Assembly: GCF_001642805.2 (NCBI RefSeq)
Contig: NZ_CP016948.1
Span: 930,001 to 994,000, forward strand
Direction: 5' to 3'
Length of the DNA: 64,000 nucleotides
DNA from: Serratia surfactantfaciens
GTDB taxonomy: Bacteria > Pseudomonadota > Gammaproteobacteria > Enterobacterales > Enterobacteriaceae
Below are positions 1 through 12,296 of the stretch, piece after piece (the first letter of the stretch is position 1; the number at the start of each line of letters is the position of its first letter). The position numbers were made by a program, and so were the translations under genes. Below the pieces are notes generated by a model. That model worked only from the letters and a program-made list of their open reading frames with translations. It ran no database searches and was not told the DNA's origin.

Positions 1-172
1 GATGACGCACAATCACTGGATAATCGCCGCGCTCTCATCTACAGTGGGGGCAAAATCTTGACCGGGTTCACGTTATCCATCACGAAAACTCTGCCGTCAC
101 GAGAGCAAGCAATCCGTCGGCCGCACGCCATGCCTGGCCGCCGGCGGGTTCCGTCCGCAGGAGAACAAGTAC

Positions 173-838
173 ATGACATCATTAAGTAAAGAAGCCGCGC
201 TGGTGCATGCGGCGCTGGAAGAGCGTGGTCTGGAGACCCCGCTGCGCGGGGAAGTGCTGGATCGCGAAACGCGCAAACGCCGCATCAAAGAGCACATGAC
301 CGAAATCATGCAGCTGCTGAATCTCGATCTGTCCGACGATAGCCTGGCGGAAACGCCGCATCGCATCGCCAAAATGTATGTCGACGAGATCTTCTCCGGC
401 CTGGACTACGCCAACTTCCCGAAAATCACCGTCATCGAAAACAAGATGAAGGTGGATGAGATGGTGACGGTGCGCGACATCACGCTGACCAGCACCTGTG
501 AACACCACTTCGTGACCATCGACGGCAAGGCCACCGTGGCCTATATCCCGAAAGACTCGGTGATCGGTCTGTCGAAGATCAACCGCATCGTGCAGTTCTT
601 CTCCCAGCGTCCGCAGGTGCAAGAGCGCCTGACCCAGCAGATCCTGGTGGCGCTGCAAACCCTGCTCGGCACCAATAACGTGGCGGTATCGATCGATGCG
701 GTCCATTATTGTGTCAAGGCGCGCGGCATCCGCGACGCGACCAGCGCCACCACCACCACCTCGTTGGGGGGGCTGTTCAAGTCCAGCCAGAACACCCGCC
801 AGGAGTTCCTGCGCGCGGTGCGTCATCACCAGGGGTGA
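173..838 (+). CDS. folE: GTP cyclohydrolase I
   Basis: FolE converts GTP to 7,8-dihydroneopterin triphosphate, the first step of tetrahydrofolate synthesis, in the cytoplasm as a homodecamer. The 221-residue product is one residue shorter than E. coli FolE. The zinc ligands are visible as Cys109 and His112 in TSTCEHHF and Cys180 in VHYCVKARG, and the active-site block [20 protein letters not shown] lies around residues 132-151. The ATG follows a GGAG ribosome-binding site about 8 bases upstream. The gene reads toward yeiB and is separated from it by a terminator hairpin. Identity rests on near-complete match to the family pattern. Confidence 0.97.
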   Translation: MTSLSKEAALVHAALEERGLETPLRGEVLDRETRKRRIKEHMTEIMQLLNLDLSDDSLAETPHRIAKMYVDEIFSGLDYANFPKITVIENKMKVDEMVTVRDITLTSTCEHHFVTIDGKATVAYIPKDSVIGLSKINRIVQFFSQRPQVQERLTQQILVALQTLLGTNNVAVSIDAVHYCVKARGIRDATSATTTTSLGGLFKSSQNTRQEFLRAVRHHQG

Positions 839-870
839 TGGCGTTGCGGGGCGACCCGCAAGACGACAAC

Positions 871-892
871 AGGCGCCTGCGGGCGCCTTTTT
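871..892 (+). terminator. Intrinsic terminator after folE
   Basis: A 7-bp perfect GC-rich stem (AGGCGCC at 871-877 and GGCGCCT at 882-888) with a TGCG loop is followed by a T run. It lies 33 bases after the folE stop. Confidence 0.85.
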
Positions 893-917
893 CATGAGCG
901 GAAGACAGCGATAAAAA

Positions 918-2090
918 ATGAACAGTCATCCTCTGCCGCGCATCGCCACGCTGGACTGCGTGCGCGGCATCGCCATCCTCGGCATTTTATTGCTGAACAT
1001 CAGCGCCTTCGGTTTGCCGAAGGCCGCCTACCTCAACCCGGCTTATCTGGGTATGCCGTCATCACGCGACGCCTGGACCTGGGCGCTGCTCGATCTCTTC
1101 GCCCAGGCCAAATTCCTGGCGATGTTCGCGCTGCTGTTCGGCGCCGGGCTGCAAATGCTGTTGCGACGAGGCAAAAGCTGGATCCGCGCGCGGCTGTCGT
1201 GGCTGGTGCTGTTTGGCCTCGCGCACGCGATCTTGTTGTGGGACGGCGACATTCTGCTGGCCTACGGGCTGATCGGCCTGGTGTGCTGGCGCCTGATCCG
1301 CGATGCCAAAGAAACCTTTCAACTGCTGAAAACCGGCGTGGTGCTGTATCTGATCGGCGTGGCGGTACTGCTGCTGCTCGGGTTTGTTTCGCACGGCGAA
1401 CCGGGCGGCTTCTGGCTGCCTGGCGTGGCGGAGTTACAGTACGAGAAGTTCTGGAAGCTGCAGGGCGGTTTCGAAGCCTGGCGCAGCCGCGCCGATCTGC
1501 TCTCTTCCAGCCTGTTGGCCATCGGCGCGCAGTATGGCTGGGAGCTGGCGGGGCTGATGCTGTTCGGCGCCGGGCTGATGCGCAGCGGCTGGCTGCGCGG
1601 CAGCTACTCCTCCGGCTATTATCTGCGGCAGGCGGCGTGGCTGCTGCCGCTCTCGGTGCTGATCCAGCTGCCGGCGGTGGCGCTGCAATGGCAGGTGCAT
1701 TGGGACTATCGCTGGAGCGGTTTCCTGCTGCAGGTGCCGCGCGAGCTGGGCGCGCCGCTGCAGGCGATGGGCTATCTGGCATTGTGCTATGGCTTCTGGC
1801 CCGCGCTGTCGCGCCTGCGCATCGCCCACTGGCTGAGCCAGGTGGGGCGCATGGCGCTGAGCAACTACCTGTTGCAAACGCTGATCTGCACCACGCTGTT
1901 TTATCGCTTCGGTCTCTATGAGCGGTTCGACCGGCTGCAGCTGTTGGCGTTTGTACCGCTGGTCTGGTTGATCAATCTGGCGTTTTCCGCACTGTGGCTG
2001 CGTTATTTCACCCAGGGACCGATGGAGTGGCTGTGGCGCAAGCTGACGCAGATGGCCGCCGGCGAAGCGGAAACCAAAGCGCCGAAGTGA
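918..2090 (+). CDS. yeiB: YeiB-like DUF418 inner-membrane protein
   Basis: A 390-residue polytopic membrane protein of the YeiB family. It has an N-terminal conserved block (RIATLDCVRGIAILGILLLN, residues 8-27), several hydrophobic segments, and a C-terminal DUF418-type region (GRMALSNYLLQTLICTTLFY) ending in WLRYFTQGPMEWLWRKLT. The molecular function of the family is not established; the N-terminal motif resembles acyltransferase-3-like membrane proteins. It sits between folE and galS, as yeiB does in E. coli. The ATG at 918 has only a weak purine-rich ribosome-binding site. Confidence 0.9.
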   Translation: MNSHPLPRIATLDCVRGIAILGILLLNISAFGLPKAAYLNPAYLGMPSSRDAWTWALLDLFAQAKFLAMFALLFGAGLQMLLRRGKSWIRARLSWLVLFGLAHAILLWDGDILLAYGLIGLVCWRLIRDAKETFQLLKTGVVLYLIGVAVLLLLGFVSHGEPGGFWLPGVAELQYEKFWKLQGGFEAWRSRADLLSSSLLAIGAQYGWELAGLMLFGAGLMRSGWLRGSYSSGYYLRQAAWLLPLSVLIQLPAVALQWQVHWDYRWSGFLLQVPRELGAPLQAMGYLALCYGFWPALSRLRIAHWLSQVGRMALSNYLLQTLICTTLFYRFGLYERFDRLQLLAFVPLVWLINLAFSALWLRYFTQGPMEWLWRKLTQMAAGEAETKAPK

Positions 2091-2117
2091 GCGCCCGCCG
2101 GCAGGTTAAAAAAATGT

Positions 2118-2152
2118 ATGTAAACGTTTTCTTTCCTGTGACGTAATTCACG
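2118..2152 (+). promoter_or_regulatory. galS control region: GalR/GalS-like operator and CRP site
   Basis: ATGTAAACGTTTTCTT at 2118-2133 matches the left half and centre of the GalR/GalS operator, while the right half is degenerate. TGTGACGTAATTCACG at 2137-2152 is a near-consensus CRP site. Together they predict catabolite activation and autorepression of galS, as known in E. coli. Binding is inferred from the motifs. Confidence 0.75.
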
Positions 2153-2217
2153 CAGAACAGCGGGCCAATCGGGGTAGGATAGCGCCACCGGCCACTACCC
2201 CGATTTCAGGATCCTGC

Positions 2218-3255
2218 ATGCCTCCAGTTCATCCGATCACCATTCGCGACGTGGCGAAACGCGCCGGGGTCTCTGTCGCGACCGTCTCCCGGGTACTCAA
2301 TCATAGCGCGTTGACCAGCAAGGAGACGCGCGAGCTGGTGCTGCAGGCGGTGGCGGAGTTGGGCTACCGCCCCAACGCCAATGCACAGGCGTTGGCGACC
2401 CAAAGCAGCGATACCCTGGGCGTGGTAGTGATGGACGTGTCCGATCCGTTCTTCGGTGCGCTGGTGAAAGCGGTAGACACGGTGGCGCAGAAACACCACA
2501 AATATCTGCTGATCGGCAACAGCTATCATCAGGCGGACAAAGAGCGCCATGCGATCGAAGTGCTGATCCGCCAGCGTTGTAACGCCCTGATTGTCCATGC
2601 CAAAGCCCTGAGCGATGCCGAGCTGATCGGTTTTCTGGAGCAGGTGCCGGGCATGGTGCTGATCAACCGCATCGTTTCCGGCTATGAATCGCGCTGCGTC
2701 GGGCTGGATAACGTCTGCGGCGCCGAGATGGCGCTGCGCCTGTTGCTGTCGCAGGGCCATCGGCGCATCGGCTATCTGGGTTCCAACCACCCGATCGAGG
2801 ACGGGCCGCTGCGTCAGCAGGGCTACGCACAGGCGATGGCCGCCGCCGGGCTGGCGACGCCCGACAGCTGGCGCGCCTACGGTTCGCCGGATCTGCAGGG
2901 CGGCGAGGCGGCGATGGTGGAGCTGCTGGGGCGCAACTTACAGCTAAGCGCGGTGTTCGCCTACAACGACGCCATGGCCGCCGGTGCCATGGCGGTACTG
3001 AAAGAAAACGGTATCACTGTGCCGCAGCATTTCTCGCTGATCGGCTTCGACGACATCCCCATCGCGCGGTACACCAGCCCCAAACTTACCACGGTGCGCT
3101 ACCCGATCGTCTCGATGGCCACGCTGGCGACCGAGCTGGCATTGCAGGGCGCAGCTGGCCTGGCAGAGCCGCAGGCCGAGCATCTGTTCATGCCGACGCT
3201 GGTGCGCCGCCATTCCGTCGCTCCCTGGCAAAGTGAGGCGACGGTCACTCTCTGA
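2218..3255 (+). CDS. galS: Galactose isorepressor, LacI family
   Basis: GalS represses the mgl galactose transport genes and its own promoter when galactose is absent. The 345-residue protein has a LacI-type helix-turn-helix at residues 7-32 ([22 protein letters not shown]) and a periplasmic-binding-protein-like sensor domain from about residue 60. Blocks diagnostic of GalR/GalS include [28 protein letters not shown] and [22 protein letters not shown]. It is immediately upstream of mglB, the expected genomic context. The annotated ATG adds five residues before the usual ITIRDVA start; a shorter alternative start is not obvious. Confidence 0.95.
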   Translation: MPPVHPITIRDVAKRAGVSVATVSRVLNHSALTSKETRELVLQAVAELGYRPNANAQALATQSSDTLGVVVMDVSDPFFGALVKAVDTVAQKHHKYLLIGNSYHQADKERHAIEVLIRQRCNALIVHAKALSDAELIGFLEQVPGMVLINRIVSGYESRCVGLDNVCGAEMALRLLLSQGHRRIGYLGSNHPIEDGPLRQQGYAQAMAAAGLATPDSWRAYGSPDLQGGEAAMVELLGRNLQLSAVFAYNDAMAAGAMAVLKENGITVPQHFSLIGFDDIPIARYTSPKLTTVRYPIVSMATLATELALQGAAGLAEPQAEHLFMPTLVRRHSVAPWQSEATVTL

Positions 3256-3267
3256 CGATTTAGTCTT

Positions 3268-3335
3268 GTGTAACCGTTTTCAATCTGTGAGAAAATTCAC
3301 AGATTATTAACATCACGCCGTCTATGCTCTAGGCG
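3268..3335 (+). promoter_or_regulatory. mglBAC promoter: Gal operator, CRP site and -10
   Basis: GTGTAACCGTTTTCAA at 3268-3283 is a good GalR/GalS operator half-palindrome. TGTGAGAAAATTCACA at 3286-3301 is a perfect CRP palindrome centred between 3293 and 3294. TATGCT at 3323-3328 fits a -10 box, putting the start near 3335, which places CRP at -41.5, the class II geometry. The resulting leader before mglB is about 185 bases. Confidence 0.85.
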
Positions 3336-3519
3336 TTTTCCGGCGCAAAGGCCCTTGCCGCTGTAACCTTTATCTCGCGCTGACGCAGCATTTCTCGGAA
3401 ATAACAAGATCCACGGACGACAGGTGTTGAGTGGAAATCGCCTGGCCTGGGGTGTGCGCACTGCCGGTGACCATTGGCTCAAAGACGAGTAATACCCTAC
3501 ACAAAACCGGAGACTGACA

Positions 3520-4512
3520 ATGAATAAGAAGGTTTTCACCCTGGCCGGCCTGGCCGCAGCCATGATGTTTGGCGCCGCAGCCCATGCTGATACCCGTATT
3601 GGCGTCACGATTTACAAATACGACGACAACTTCATGTCGGTGGTGCGCAAAGCGATCGAAAAAGACGCCAAGGCCTCGCCGGACGTCACCCTGCTGATGA
3701 ATGACTCGCAGAACGACCAGTCCAAACAGAACGACCAGATTGACGTGCTGTTGGCCAAGGGCGTGAAAGCGCTGGCGATCAACCTGGTCGACCCGGCCGC
3801 GGCGCCGGTGGTTATCGATAAGGCGCGCGCAAACGATATCCCGGTGGTGTTCTACAACAAAGAACCTTCCCGCAAGGCGCTGGACAGCTACGACAAGGCG
3901 TATTACGTCGGCACCGACTCCAAAGAATCCGGCGTGATCCAGGGCGAGCTGATCGCCAAGCACTGGAAAGCCAACCCGGCCTGGGATCTGAACAAAGACG
4001 GCCAGATCCAGTACGTGTTGCTGAAGGGCGAGCCGGGCCATCCGGATGCCGAGGCGCGCACCACCTACGTGGTGAAAACGCTGAACGAGAAAGGCATCAA
4101 GACCCAACAGCTGCAGATGGATACCGCGATGTGGGACACCGCACAGGCGAAAGACAAGATGGATGCCTGGCTCTCCGGCCCGAACGCCAACAAGATTGAA
4201 GTGGTGATCGCCAACAACGACGCCATGGCGATGGGCGCGGTGGAAGCGCTGAAAGCGCATAACAAGACCAGCATTCCGGTGTTTGGCGTCGATGCGCTGC
4301 CTGAAGCGTTGGCGTTGGTGAAATCCGGCGCGATGGCGGGCACGGTGTTGAACGATGCCGACAACCAGGCGAAAGCCACTTTCGAGCTGGCGAAGAACCT
4401 GGCGGCGGGCAAACCGGCCACCGAAGGCACCCAATATAAAATCGAAAATAAAGTCGTGCGTATTCCTTACGTCGGCGTAGATAAAGACAACCTGTCTCAG
4501 TTTGTTAAATAA
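3520..4512 (+). CDS. mglB: D-galactose/D-glucose-binding periplasmic protein
   Basis: MglB captures galactose or glucose in the periplasm and delivers it to MglA/MglC; in E. coli it also signals to the Trg chemoreceptor. The 330-residue precursor has a signal peptide with cleavage expected after AHA (residue 23, before DTRIGV). The mature part is a type I periplasmic binding fold with the typical opening [20 protein letters not shown]. The calcium-binding loop DLNKDGQIQ is visible around residues 156-164. A GGAG ribosome-binding site precedes the ATG. It is first in the mgl operon, and its mRNA is probably the most abundant because of the hairpin that follows. Confidence 0.97.
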   Translation: MNKKVFTLAGLAAAMMFGAAAHADTRIGVTIYKYDDNFMSVVRKAIEKDAKASPDVTLLMNDSQNDQSKQNDQIDVLLAKGVKALAINLVDPAAAPVVIDKARANDIPVVFYNKEPSRKALDSYDKAYYVGTDSKESGVIQGELIAKHWKANPAWDLNKDGQIQYVLLKGEPGHPDAEARTTYVVKTLNEKGIKTQQLQMDTAMWDTAQAKDKMDAWLSGPNANKIEVVIANNDAMAMGAVEALKAHNKTSIPVFGVDALPEALALVKSGAMAGTVLNDADNQAKATFELAKNLAAGKPATEGTQYKIENKVVRIPYVGVDKDNLSQFVK

Positions 4513-4532
4513 ACGCTGAGATCCCGCTAAGA

Positions 4533-4573
4533 CCCCGCCTGCGGCGCCAACACCAGGGATACCGCCGGCGGGG
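4533..4573 (+). repeat. mglB-mglA intergenic hairpin
   Basis: CCCCGCC at 4533-4539 pairs with GGCGGGG at 4567-4573 across a 27-base loop. It has no T run, so it is unlikely to be a complete terminator. A 3' stabilising or partial-processing hairpin favouring mglB over mglA expression is the likely role, by analogy with binding-protein operons. Confidence 0.55.
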
Positions 4574-4610
4574 ATGTTTACGACTGCAAATCGTTAAGCC
4601 AGGTGTATTT

Positions 4611-6119
4611 ATGGCCGATAGTTCACGCGAATTTTTGCTGGAAATGACGGATATCTGTAAGTCGTTTCCCGGCGTCAAAGCCTTGGATAATGTCAATTTA
4701 CGCGTCCGTCCGCACTCGATTCATGCCCTGATGGGGGAGAATGGGGCGGGGAAATCGACGTTGCTGAAATGCCTGTTCGGCATTTACAAAAAAGACAGCG
4801 GCAGCATCGTGTTTCAGGGCCGGGAAATCGATTTCAAGAGCTCGAAGGAGGCGCTGGAACACGGCGTTTCCATGGTGCACCAGGAGCTGAACCTGGTACT
4901 GCAACGCACCGTGATGGACAACATGTGGCTGGGGCGCTACCCGATCAAAGGCCTGTTTGTCGATCAGGATAAAATGCTCAAAGACACCCAGGCGATCTTC
5001 GACGAGCTGGATATCGACATCAACCCGCGCGAGAAGGTGGGTAATCTGTCGGTGTCGCAGATGCAGATGATCGAGATCGCCAAGGCGTTCTCCTACGACG
5101 CCAAGATCGTCATCATGGATGAACCGACCTCCTCGTTGACGGAGAAAGAGGTCAATCACCTGTTCACCATTATCCGCAAGCTGAAAGAGCGCGGCTGCGG
5201 CATTGTCTATATCTCGCACAAGATGGAGGAGATCTTCCAGCTGTGCGACGAGATAACGGTGCTGCGCGATGGCCAGTGGATCGCCACCCAGCCGCTGGAA
5301 GGGCTGGATATGGACAAGATCATCGCCATGATGGTCGGCCGCTCGCTGAGCCAGCGTTTCCCCGACAGGCAGAACACGCCGGGTGAAGTGATCCTCGAGG
5401 TGAAGAACCTGACTTCGCTGCGCCAGCCCTCGATCCGCGACGTTTCCTTCGATCTGCATCAGGGCGAGATCCTCGGCATCGCCGGGCTGGTGGGCGCCAA
5501 GCGCACCGATATCGTCGAGACGCTGTTCGGCATTCGCGAAAAGGTGGCGGGCACTATCAAGCTGCACGGCAAGGCGATCGACAACCACAGCGCCAACGAA
5601 GCGATCAACCACGGCTTTGCGTTGGTGACCGAAGAGCGGCGTTCCACCGGGATTTACGCTTACCTCGACGTGGGCTTCAACTCGCTGATCTCCAATATCC
5701 GCAATTATAAGAACAAGCTCGGCCTGCTGGACAACGCGCGAATGAAGAGCGACACCCAGTGGGTGATCGACGCCATGCGGGTGAAAACGCCGGGGCATCA
5801 CACCCATATCGGTTCGCTGTCCGGCGGCAACCAGCAGAAGGTGATCATCGGCCGTTGGCTGCTGACGCAGCCGGAGATCCTGATGCTGGATGAACCGACG
5901 CGCGGCATCGACGTGGGCGCCAAGTTCGAGATCTATCAGTTGATGACCGAGCTGGCGAAGAAGGGCAAGGGGATCATTATCGTCTCGTCCGAAATGCCGG
6001 AGCTGTTGGGGATCACCGACCGCATTTTGGTGATGAGCAATGGTCAGGTTGCGGGCATCGTTAACACCAAACAGACCTCGCAAAATGAAATCTTACGTCT
6101 CGCCTCCCTGCACCTTTAA
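4611..6119 (+). CDS. mglA: Galactose ABC transporter ATP-binding protein
   Basis: MglA powers galactose and methyl-galactoside import. The 502-residue protein carries two fused ABC ATPase domains, as usual for the sugar-specific RbsA/MglA family. The N-terminal one has Walker [10 protein letters not shown] (around residue 43), a signature region [14 protein letters not shown] and Walker [12 protein letters not shown]. The C-terminal one has a degenerate Walker A (GLVGAKRTD), the signature LSGGNQQKV and Walker [15 protein letters not shown]. It lies 98 bases after mglB and 11 bases before mglC, so it is co-transcribed with both. Confidence 0.97.
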   Translation: MADSSREFLLEMTDICKSFPGVKALDNVNLRVRPHSIHALMGENGAGKSTLLKCLFGIYKKDSGSIVFQGREIDFKSSKEALEHGVSMVHQELNLVLQRTVMDNMWLGRYPIKGLFVDQDKMLKDTQAIFDELDIDINPREKVGNLSVSQMQMIEIAKAFSYDAKIVIMDEPTSSLTEKEVNHLFTIIRKLKERGCGIVYISHKMEEIFQLCDEITVLRDGQWIATQPLEGLDMDKIIAMMVGRSLSQRFPDRQNTPGEVILEVKNLTSLRQPSIRDVSFDLHQGEILGIAGLVGAKRTDIVETLFGIREKVAGTIKLHGKAIDNHSANEAINHGFALVTEERRSTGIYAYLDVGFNSLISNIRNYKNKLGLLDNARMKSDTQWVIDAMRVKTPGHHTHIGSLSGGNQQKVIIGRWLLTQPEILMLDEPTRGIDVGAKFEIYQLMTELAKKGKGIIIVSSEMPELLGITDRILVMSNGQVAGIVNTKQTSQNEILRLASLHL

Positions 6120-6130
6120 GGATCGGAATT

Positions 6131-7141
6131 ATGAACGCGCTAAATAAAAAAACCTTATTTACCTATTTCAAGGAAGGCGGCATTTACGTGGTGTTGCTGG
6201 TGCTGTTGGCCATCATCATCATTCAGGACCCCACCTTCCTCAGCCTGATGAACCTGAGCAACATCCTGACGCAGTCTTCGGTGCGCATCATCATTGCGCT
6301 GGGCGTGGCGGGGCTGATCGTCACCCAGGGCACCGACCTGTCCGCCGGGCGCCAGGTGGGGCTGGCGGCGGTGGTGGCTGCGACGCTGCTGCAATCGATG
6401 GATAACGTCAACAAAGTGTTTCCGCACATGGAAACCTGGTCGATTCCCCTGGTTATTCTGCTGGTGTGTGCGGTCGGCGCGGTGATCGGCCTGGTCAACG
6501 GCTTGATTATCGCCTATCTCAACGTGACGCCGTTTATCACCACCTTGGGCACCATGATCATCGTCTACGGCATCAACTCGCTGTATTACGACTCGGTCGG
6601 CGCTTCGCCGGTCGCCGGCTTCGATCCGAAGTTCTCCACCTTTGCCCAGGGCTTCTTGCGCTTCGGCGACTTTAAGCTGTCGTACATTACCTTCTATGCG
6701 CTGATCGCCATCATATTCGTCTGGATCCTGTGGACCAAGACCCGCTTCGGCAAGAACATCTTTGCCATCGGCGGCAACCCGGAAGCGGCCAAGGTGTCCG
6801 GCGTCAACGTGCCGTTGAACCTGATCATGATCTATGCGCTGTCCGGCGTGTTTTACGCCTTTGGCGGCCTGCTGGAAGCGGGGCGCATCGGCAGCGCCAC
6901 CAACAACCTCGGTTTTATGTACGAGCTGGACGCCATCGCCGCCTGCGTGGTGGGCGGCGTCTCGTTCGCCGGCGGTGTGGGTACGGTGTGGGGCGTGGTG
7001 ACCGGGGTGATCATCTTCACTGTCATCAACTACGGTTTGACCTATATCGGCATCAACCCGTACTGGCAGTACATCATCAAGGGCAGCATCATCATCTTCG
7101 CCGTGGCGCTGGATTCGTTGAAATACGCCAAGAAGAAGTAG
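6131..7141 (+). CDS. mglC: Galactose ABC transporter permease
   Basis: MglC forms the inner-membrane channel of the high-affinity galactose importer. The 336-residue protein is strongly hydrophobic with about eight to ten membrane spans and the family block GTDLSAGRQVGLAAVVAATL in the first half. The second half has GRIGSATNNLGFMYELDAIAACVVGG, the conserved permease region contacting the ATPase. It is third in the operon, 11 bases after mglA, with a GGA ribosome-binding site. Transcription ends at the hairpin immediately downstream. Confidence 0.96.
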   Translation: MNALNKKTLFTYFKEGGIYVVLLVLLAIIIIQDPTFLSLMNLSNILTQSSVRIIIALGVAGLIVTQGTDLSAGRQVGLAAVVAATLLQSMDNVNKVFPHMETWSIPLVILLVCAVGAVIGLVNGLIIAYLNVTPFITTLGTMIIVYGINSLYYDSVGASPVAGFDPKFSTFAQGFLRFGDFKLSYITFYALIAIIFVWILWTKTRFGKNIFAIGGNPEAAKVSGVNVPLNLIMIYALSGVFYAFGGLLEAGRIGSATNNLGFMYELDAIAACVVGGVSFAGGVGTVWGVVTGVIIFTVINYGLTYIGINPYWQYIIKGSIIIFAVALDSLKYAKKK

Positions 7142-7162
7142 CTGTTTGGCTTCGCAGACAAC

Positions 7163-7190
7163 AAGGCCGGCATATTGCCGGCCTTTCTTG
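7163..7190. terminator. Bidirectional terminator between mglC and sanA
   Basis: AAGGCCGGCA (7163-7172) and TGCCGGCCTT (7176-7185) form a perfect 10-bp stem with a TAT loop. The plus side is followed by TTCTTGTT and the minus side by TTGTTGT, so it can stop the convergent mglC and sanA transcripts. Confidence 0.85.
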
Positions 7191-7204
7191 TTGGGCATTG
7201 CGCG

Positions 7205-7985
<781 letters not shown>

Positions 7986-8078
7986 TCAAGGCTACTTTAC
8001 CTGACCGGGCGACGCAAGACGCGAACCGCCTGAAGCACGCGCTCCGCCGCATTTTTCGGCGGTTTTACCGCACAAAAA

Positions 8079-8097
8079 AGCCCGGCGGAGCCGGGCT
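8079..8097 (-). terminator. Intrinsic terminator of maeA
   Basis: Read on the minus strand, AGCCCGGC and GCCGGGCT form an 8-bp stem with a 3-base loop, followed by six T residues (the A run at 8073-8078). It is 21 bases after the maeA stop. A second short hairpin (CCGCCG / CGGCGG, 8045-8063) lies further toward sanA. Confidence 0.85.
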
Positions 8098-8117
8098 GGG
8101 TCATTTCAGCGCGCCGA

Positions 8118-9827
<1,710 letters not shown>

Positions 9828-10036
9828 TCACGTATCAGATAACTTTATTGCCGACGATCCTAAAAGATAAAGAGCAGATGTACAGCATTTGTTGCCAGAT
9901 GATGAACCAGGTTGGCGTAATTATCGACAATCAAATGATTTTTTAACTAAATAAAGTGTCTACGGCGGCGTCGGGGCATTGTATTTGGCGGGCGGGGCTG
10001 TTAGCGGCGGAACCGGATGGCTCCGCCGTGGTGCGC

Positions 10037-10921
10037 TTAGAACGCGGTGCGGCTGACGTTCTGGCAGCCCAGCGCCGCCAGGGTGGCGCGGGTGGCGTCC
10101 CATTGGCTGATGATCGCGTCCTGCGGTTCGGCCAGCACGGCGCGGCGGATGTTCTGGCAGTCGCCGCCGGAGAGGTTCAGCAGGATCAGCGCGGCCTGCA
10201 GCGGCGGCAGGCTCGGGTTGAAGGCGGCGTTTTCCGCATAGCGGCCGGCGTAGATGTTGCCGTCTGCCGTTTCCAGCGCCACGCCGCTATGGGCGCGGCT
10301 GTATGGCGCGTGGCTTCGGTTGGCCGCCGCCAGCGCCGCTTGCGCCAACGCATCGTTCAACGCCAGCTGATGGCCGTGATCGACCTCGTCCATCAGCAGT
10401 GAGGCGACATCCAGATCTTTCGGGCCGAAGGCGTCCGGCAGATAGTCCGCCAGCGTGGCCGGCGCGCGACCCGGCAGGCGGATTTGCAGCTCGCCGCCGC
10501 TGTTCAGCTCATTCATAAACTGGCGGCAGTGGCCGCACGGCGTGTAGTTGACGGTGACCGAGGCCAGCGCTTTTTCGCCGCGCAGCCAGGCGTGCGTCAC
10601 CGCACTCTGTTCCGCATGCACGGATTGCTGCAGTGGCGCGCCGCTGAACTCCATATTGGCGCCGAAATAGAGATTGCCGCTCTGCCCGCGCGCGATGGCG
10701 CCGACGTGGAAATGCGATATCGGGGTTAACGAGCAGGCCGCCGCCAGCGGCAGCAGAGCGAATGCCAGCGCGTCATCGTCCAGTCCGCAGCCTGAGCGGA
10801 TCGCCGCCGCTTGCTCGGCCGTGAACATCGCCGGAAAGTCGGACGCGTCCAGATAGGGCTGCAGGGCGGATTGCAGTGTCGCGGGCAGTGCGCTGAAAGC
10901 GGTGTGAAAACGCGGATGCAT
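10037..10921 (-). CDS. cdd: Cytidine deaminase
   Basis: Cdd deaminates cytidine and deoxycytidine to the uridine forms for pyrimidine salvage. At 294 residues it is the two-domain homodimeric enterobacterial type. The catalytic zinc site is present: His102-Ala-Glu104 in [12 protein letters not shown] and the cysteines at 129 and 132 in TPCGHCRQF, numbering that coincides with the E. coli enzyme. The C-terminal half is a degenerate copy of the deaminase fold. It is downstream of yohJ-yohK but has its own control region. Confidence 0.96.
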   Translation of the reverse strand: MHPRFHTAFSALPATLQSALQPYLDASDFPAMFTAEQAAAIRSGCGLDDDALAFALLPLAAACSLTPISHFHVGAIARGQSGNLYFGANMEFSGAPLQQSVHAEQSAVTHAWLRGEKALASVTVNYTPCGHCRQFMNELNSGGELQIRLPGRAPATLADYLPDAFGPKDLDVASLLMDEVDHGHQLALNDALAQAALAAANRSHAPYSRAHSGVALETADGNIYAGRYAENAAFNPSLPPLQAALILLNLSGGDCQNIRRAVLAEPQDAIISQWDATRATLAALGCQNVSRTAF

Positions 10922-10979
10922 AGAAGGTCTCTCTACAGGTTAACGGGATAACATTCTAGGCAGCGCGGCAACATTAAAG

Positions 10980-11017
10980 TGTGACCAATATCTCTTAATT
11001 GATGAAATCAATGCAAT
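10980..11017 (-). promoter_or_regulatory. Possible CRP/CytR sites upstream of cdd
   Basis: TGTGACCAATATCTCT (10980-10995) carries one perfect CRP half-site. AATGCAAT (11010-11017) on the opposite strand reads ATTGCATT, close to the CytR octamer GTTGCATT. E. coli cdd is controlled by CRP and CytR, so the location is sensible, but the motifs are short and imperfect. Confidence 0.35.
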
Positions 11018-11058
11018 GAAATACATAAATGCGAGATGTATCGCAAGTTTAATCCTGT

Positions 11059-11754
11059 TTAACCGAACAGGTGCAGCAGCACCGGGAACAGAAATGGCGC
11101 CAGTAGTGAGGTGATGATGCCGCAGATCACCAGCGCCAGCGAGCCGAAGGCGCCTTCCTGGTAGTCCATCTCCGCGCAGCGCGCGGTGCCCAGCGCGTGA
11201 GATGCGGTGCCCATCGCCAGGCCGCGCGCCGAGTGGGTGGTGATTTTCAACAGGTTGAACAGCGTATGGCCGAACACGGCGCCGAGGATGCCGACGAAAA
11301 TGACGCAGACCGCGCTGATCGCCGGAATACCGCCGAGCGAGTCCGCGACGGCCATGGCGATTGGCGTAGTGACCGATTTCGGCAGAATAGAAGCGGCGAT
11401 TTCCGGCGTAGCGCCCAGCCACAGGGCGATGGCGCCGCCGCTGATCATGGCGGTCAGGCTGCCGATGAAGCACACCGCGATAATCGACTTCCAGCGCGCG
11501 CGAATTTGGTGCAGCTGCTCATACAGCGGGAAGGCCAGCGCGACGACCGCCGGCTGCAGCAGATCGTTGAGGATCCTGCTGCCCTGAAAATAGCGCTCAT
11601 AGGGGATACCGGTGAGCAGCAGCAGCGGGATGATCACCGCCATGGACACCAGCAGCGGGTTGAGCAGCGGCATGTTCAGTTTGCGCGCCAGCCAGCGCGC
11701 GGCGAAATAGACCGCCAGCGTCAGCGGCAGCGACCACCAGATTTCATGGATCAT
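11059..11754 (-). CDS. yohK: LrgB/CidB-family membrane protein
   Basis: A 231-residue polytopic inner-membrane protein of the LrgB family (YohK), the usual partner of an LrgA-type holin-like protein. Family blocks seen are FLLxx-like [77 protein letters not shown] and [22 protein letters not shown]. The ATG overlaps the yohJ stop (ATGA), indicating translational coupling. Related proteins have been linked to murein hydrolase control or to pyruvate/glycolate transport in other bacteria; the substrate here is not known. Confidence 0.92.
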   Translation of the reverse strand: MIHEIWWSLPLTLAVYFAARWLARKLNMPLLNPLLVSMAVIIPLLLLTGIPYERYFQGSRILNDLLQPAVVALAFPLYEQLHQIRARWKSIIAVCFIGSLTAMISGGAIALWLGATPEIAASILPKSVTTPIAMAVADSLGGIPAISAVCVIFVGILGAVFGHTLFNLLKITTHSARGLAMGTASHALGTARCAEMDYQEGAFGSLALVICGIITSLLAPFLFPVLLHLFG

Positions 11755-12158
11755 GGGTTGCCCTCCGTATCGTCGGGCTTACCGACGATGCGGCGCTCGC
11801 GGTGGAAATAATGTGAGGTATAGCCGACCACCACCAGCACCATCAGCGTGCTGATGAGGCAAGAGATAACCAGCGGGCCCAGGTGCGCCACGATCTGGTC
11901 GTAGTATTTCATGACCCCGACGCCGATCGGCACGAACAGCAGCACCATATAGCGGATCAGTAAATGGCAGCCGGGTTTAACCCACTTGGCCGGCAGGATC
12001 TGGGTGGAAAGCAGGGCGAACAGCAGCAGCATGCCGAGGATGCTGCCGGGAATGGCGAACGGCAGCAGCGCCGCCAGCGCGTTGCCGACGAACAGACAAA
12101 GGTAGATGAGGAGCAGGGCCCTGAGGTATTTCCAGCAGAGTGTGAGCACGTTGGCCAT
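11751..12158 (-). CDS. yohJ: LrgA/CidA-family holin-like protein
   Basis: A 135-residue membrane protein with four predicted spans and the LrgA/CidA signature [29 protein letters not shown], followed by [21 protein letters not shown] chose the ATG at 12158 ([12 protein letters not shown]) over an upstream start because it has a GGGAAAAG ribosome-binding site and gives the family length (132 residues in E. coli YohJ); the longer reading would add a polar tail with no hydrophobic character. It is coupled to yohK. Role in the envelope is inferred from the family only. Confidence 0.9.
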   Translation of the reverse strand: MANVLTLCWKYLRALLLIYLCLFVGNALAALLPFAIPGSILGMLLLFALLSTQILPAKWVKPGCHLLIRYMVLLFVPIGVGVMKYYDQIVAHLGPLVISCLISTLMVLVVVGYTSHYFHRERRIVGKPDDTEGNP

Positions 12159-12296
12159 TGTCTTTTCCCGTTTAACTGATGCATTCATCATACAATTAAA
12201 CTGTGAGCCATGCCACAGATCGCACCATGAATTCTCGCTATGGCCGCCATGCACGATCGTTGGGTTGACAGCCTGGATTAAGTGTAGCGCGCCGGA

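Noticed and set aside
4698..6083. A 461-codon open frame on the minus strand opposite mglA
   Set aside because: It is a complement-strand shadow of a GC-rich coding gene, is His/Gln/Arg-rich without domains, and mglA is unambiguous on the plus strand.
6155..7198. A 347-codon minus-strand open frame opposite mglC
   Set aside because: Low-complexity His/Asp/Gln-rich translation with no family resemblance; mglC is clear on the other strand.
11003..11010. TTGATGAAATCAA upstream of cdd as an FNR site
   Set aside because: The half-sites are separated by three bases instead of four, so spacing is wrong for FNR.
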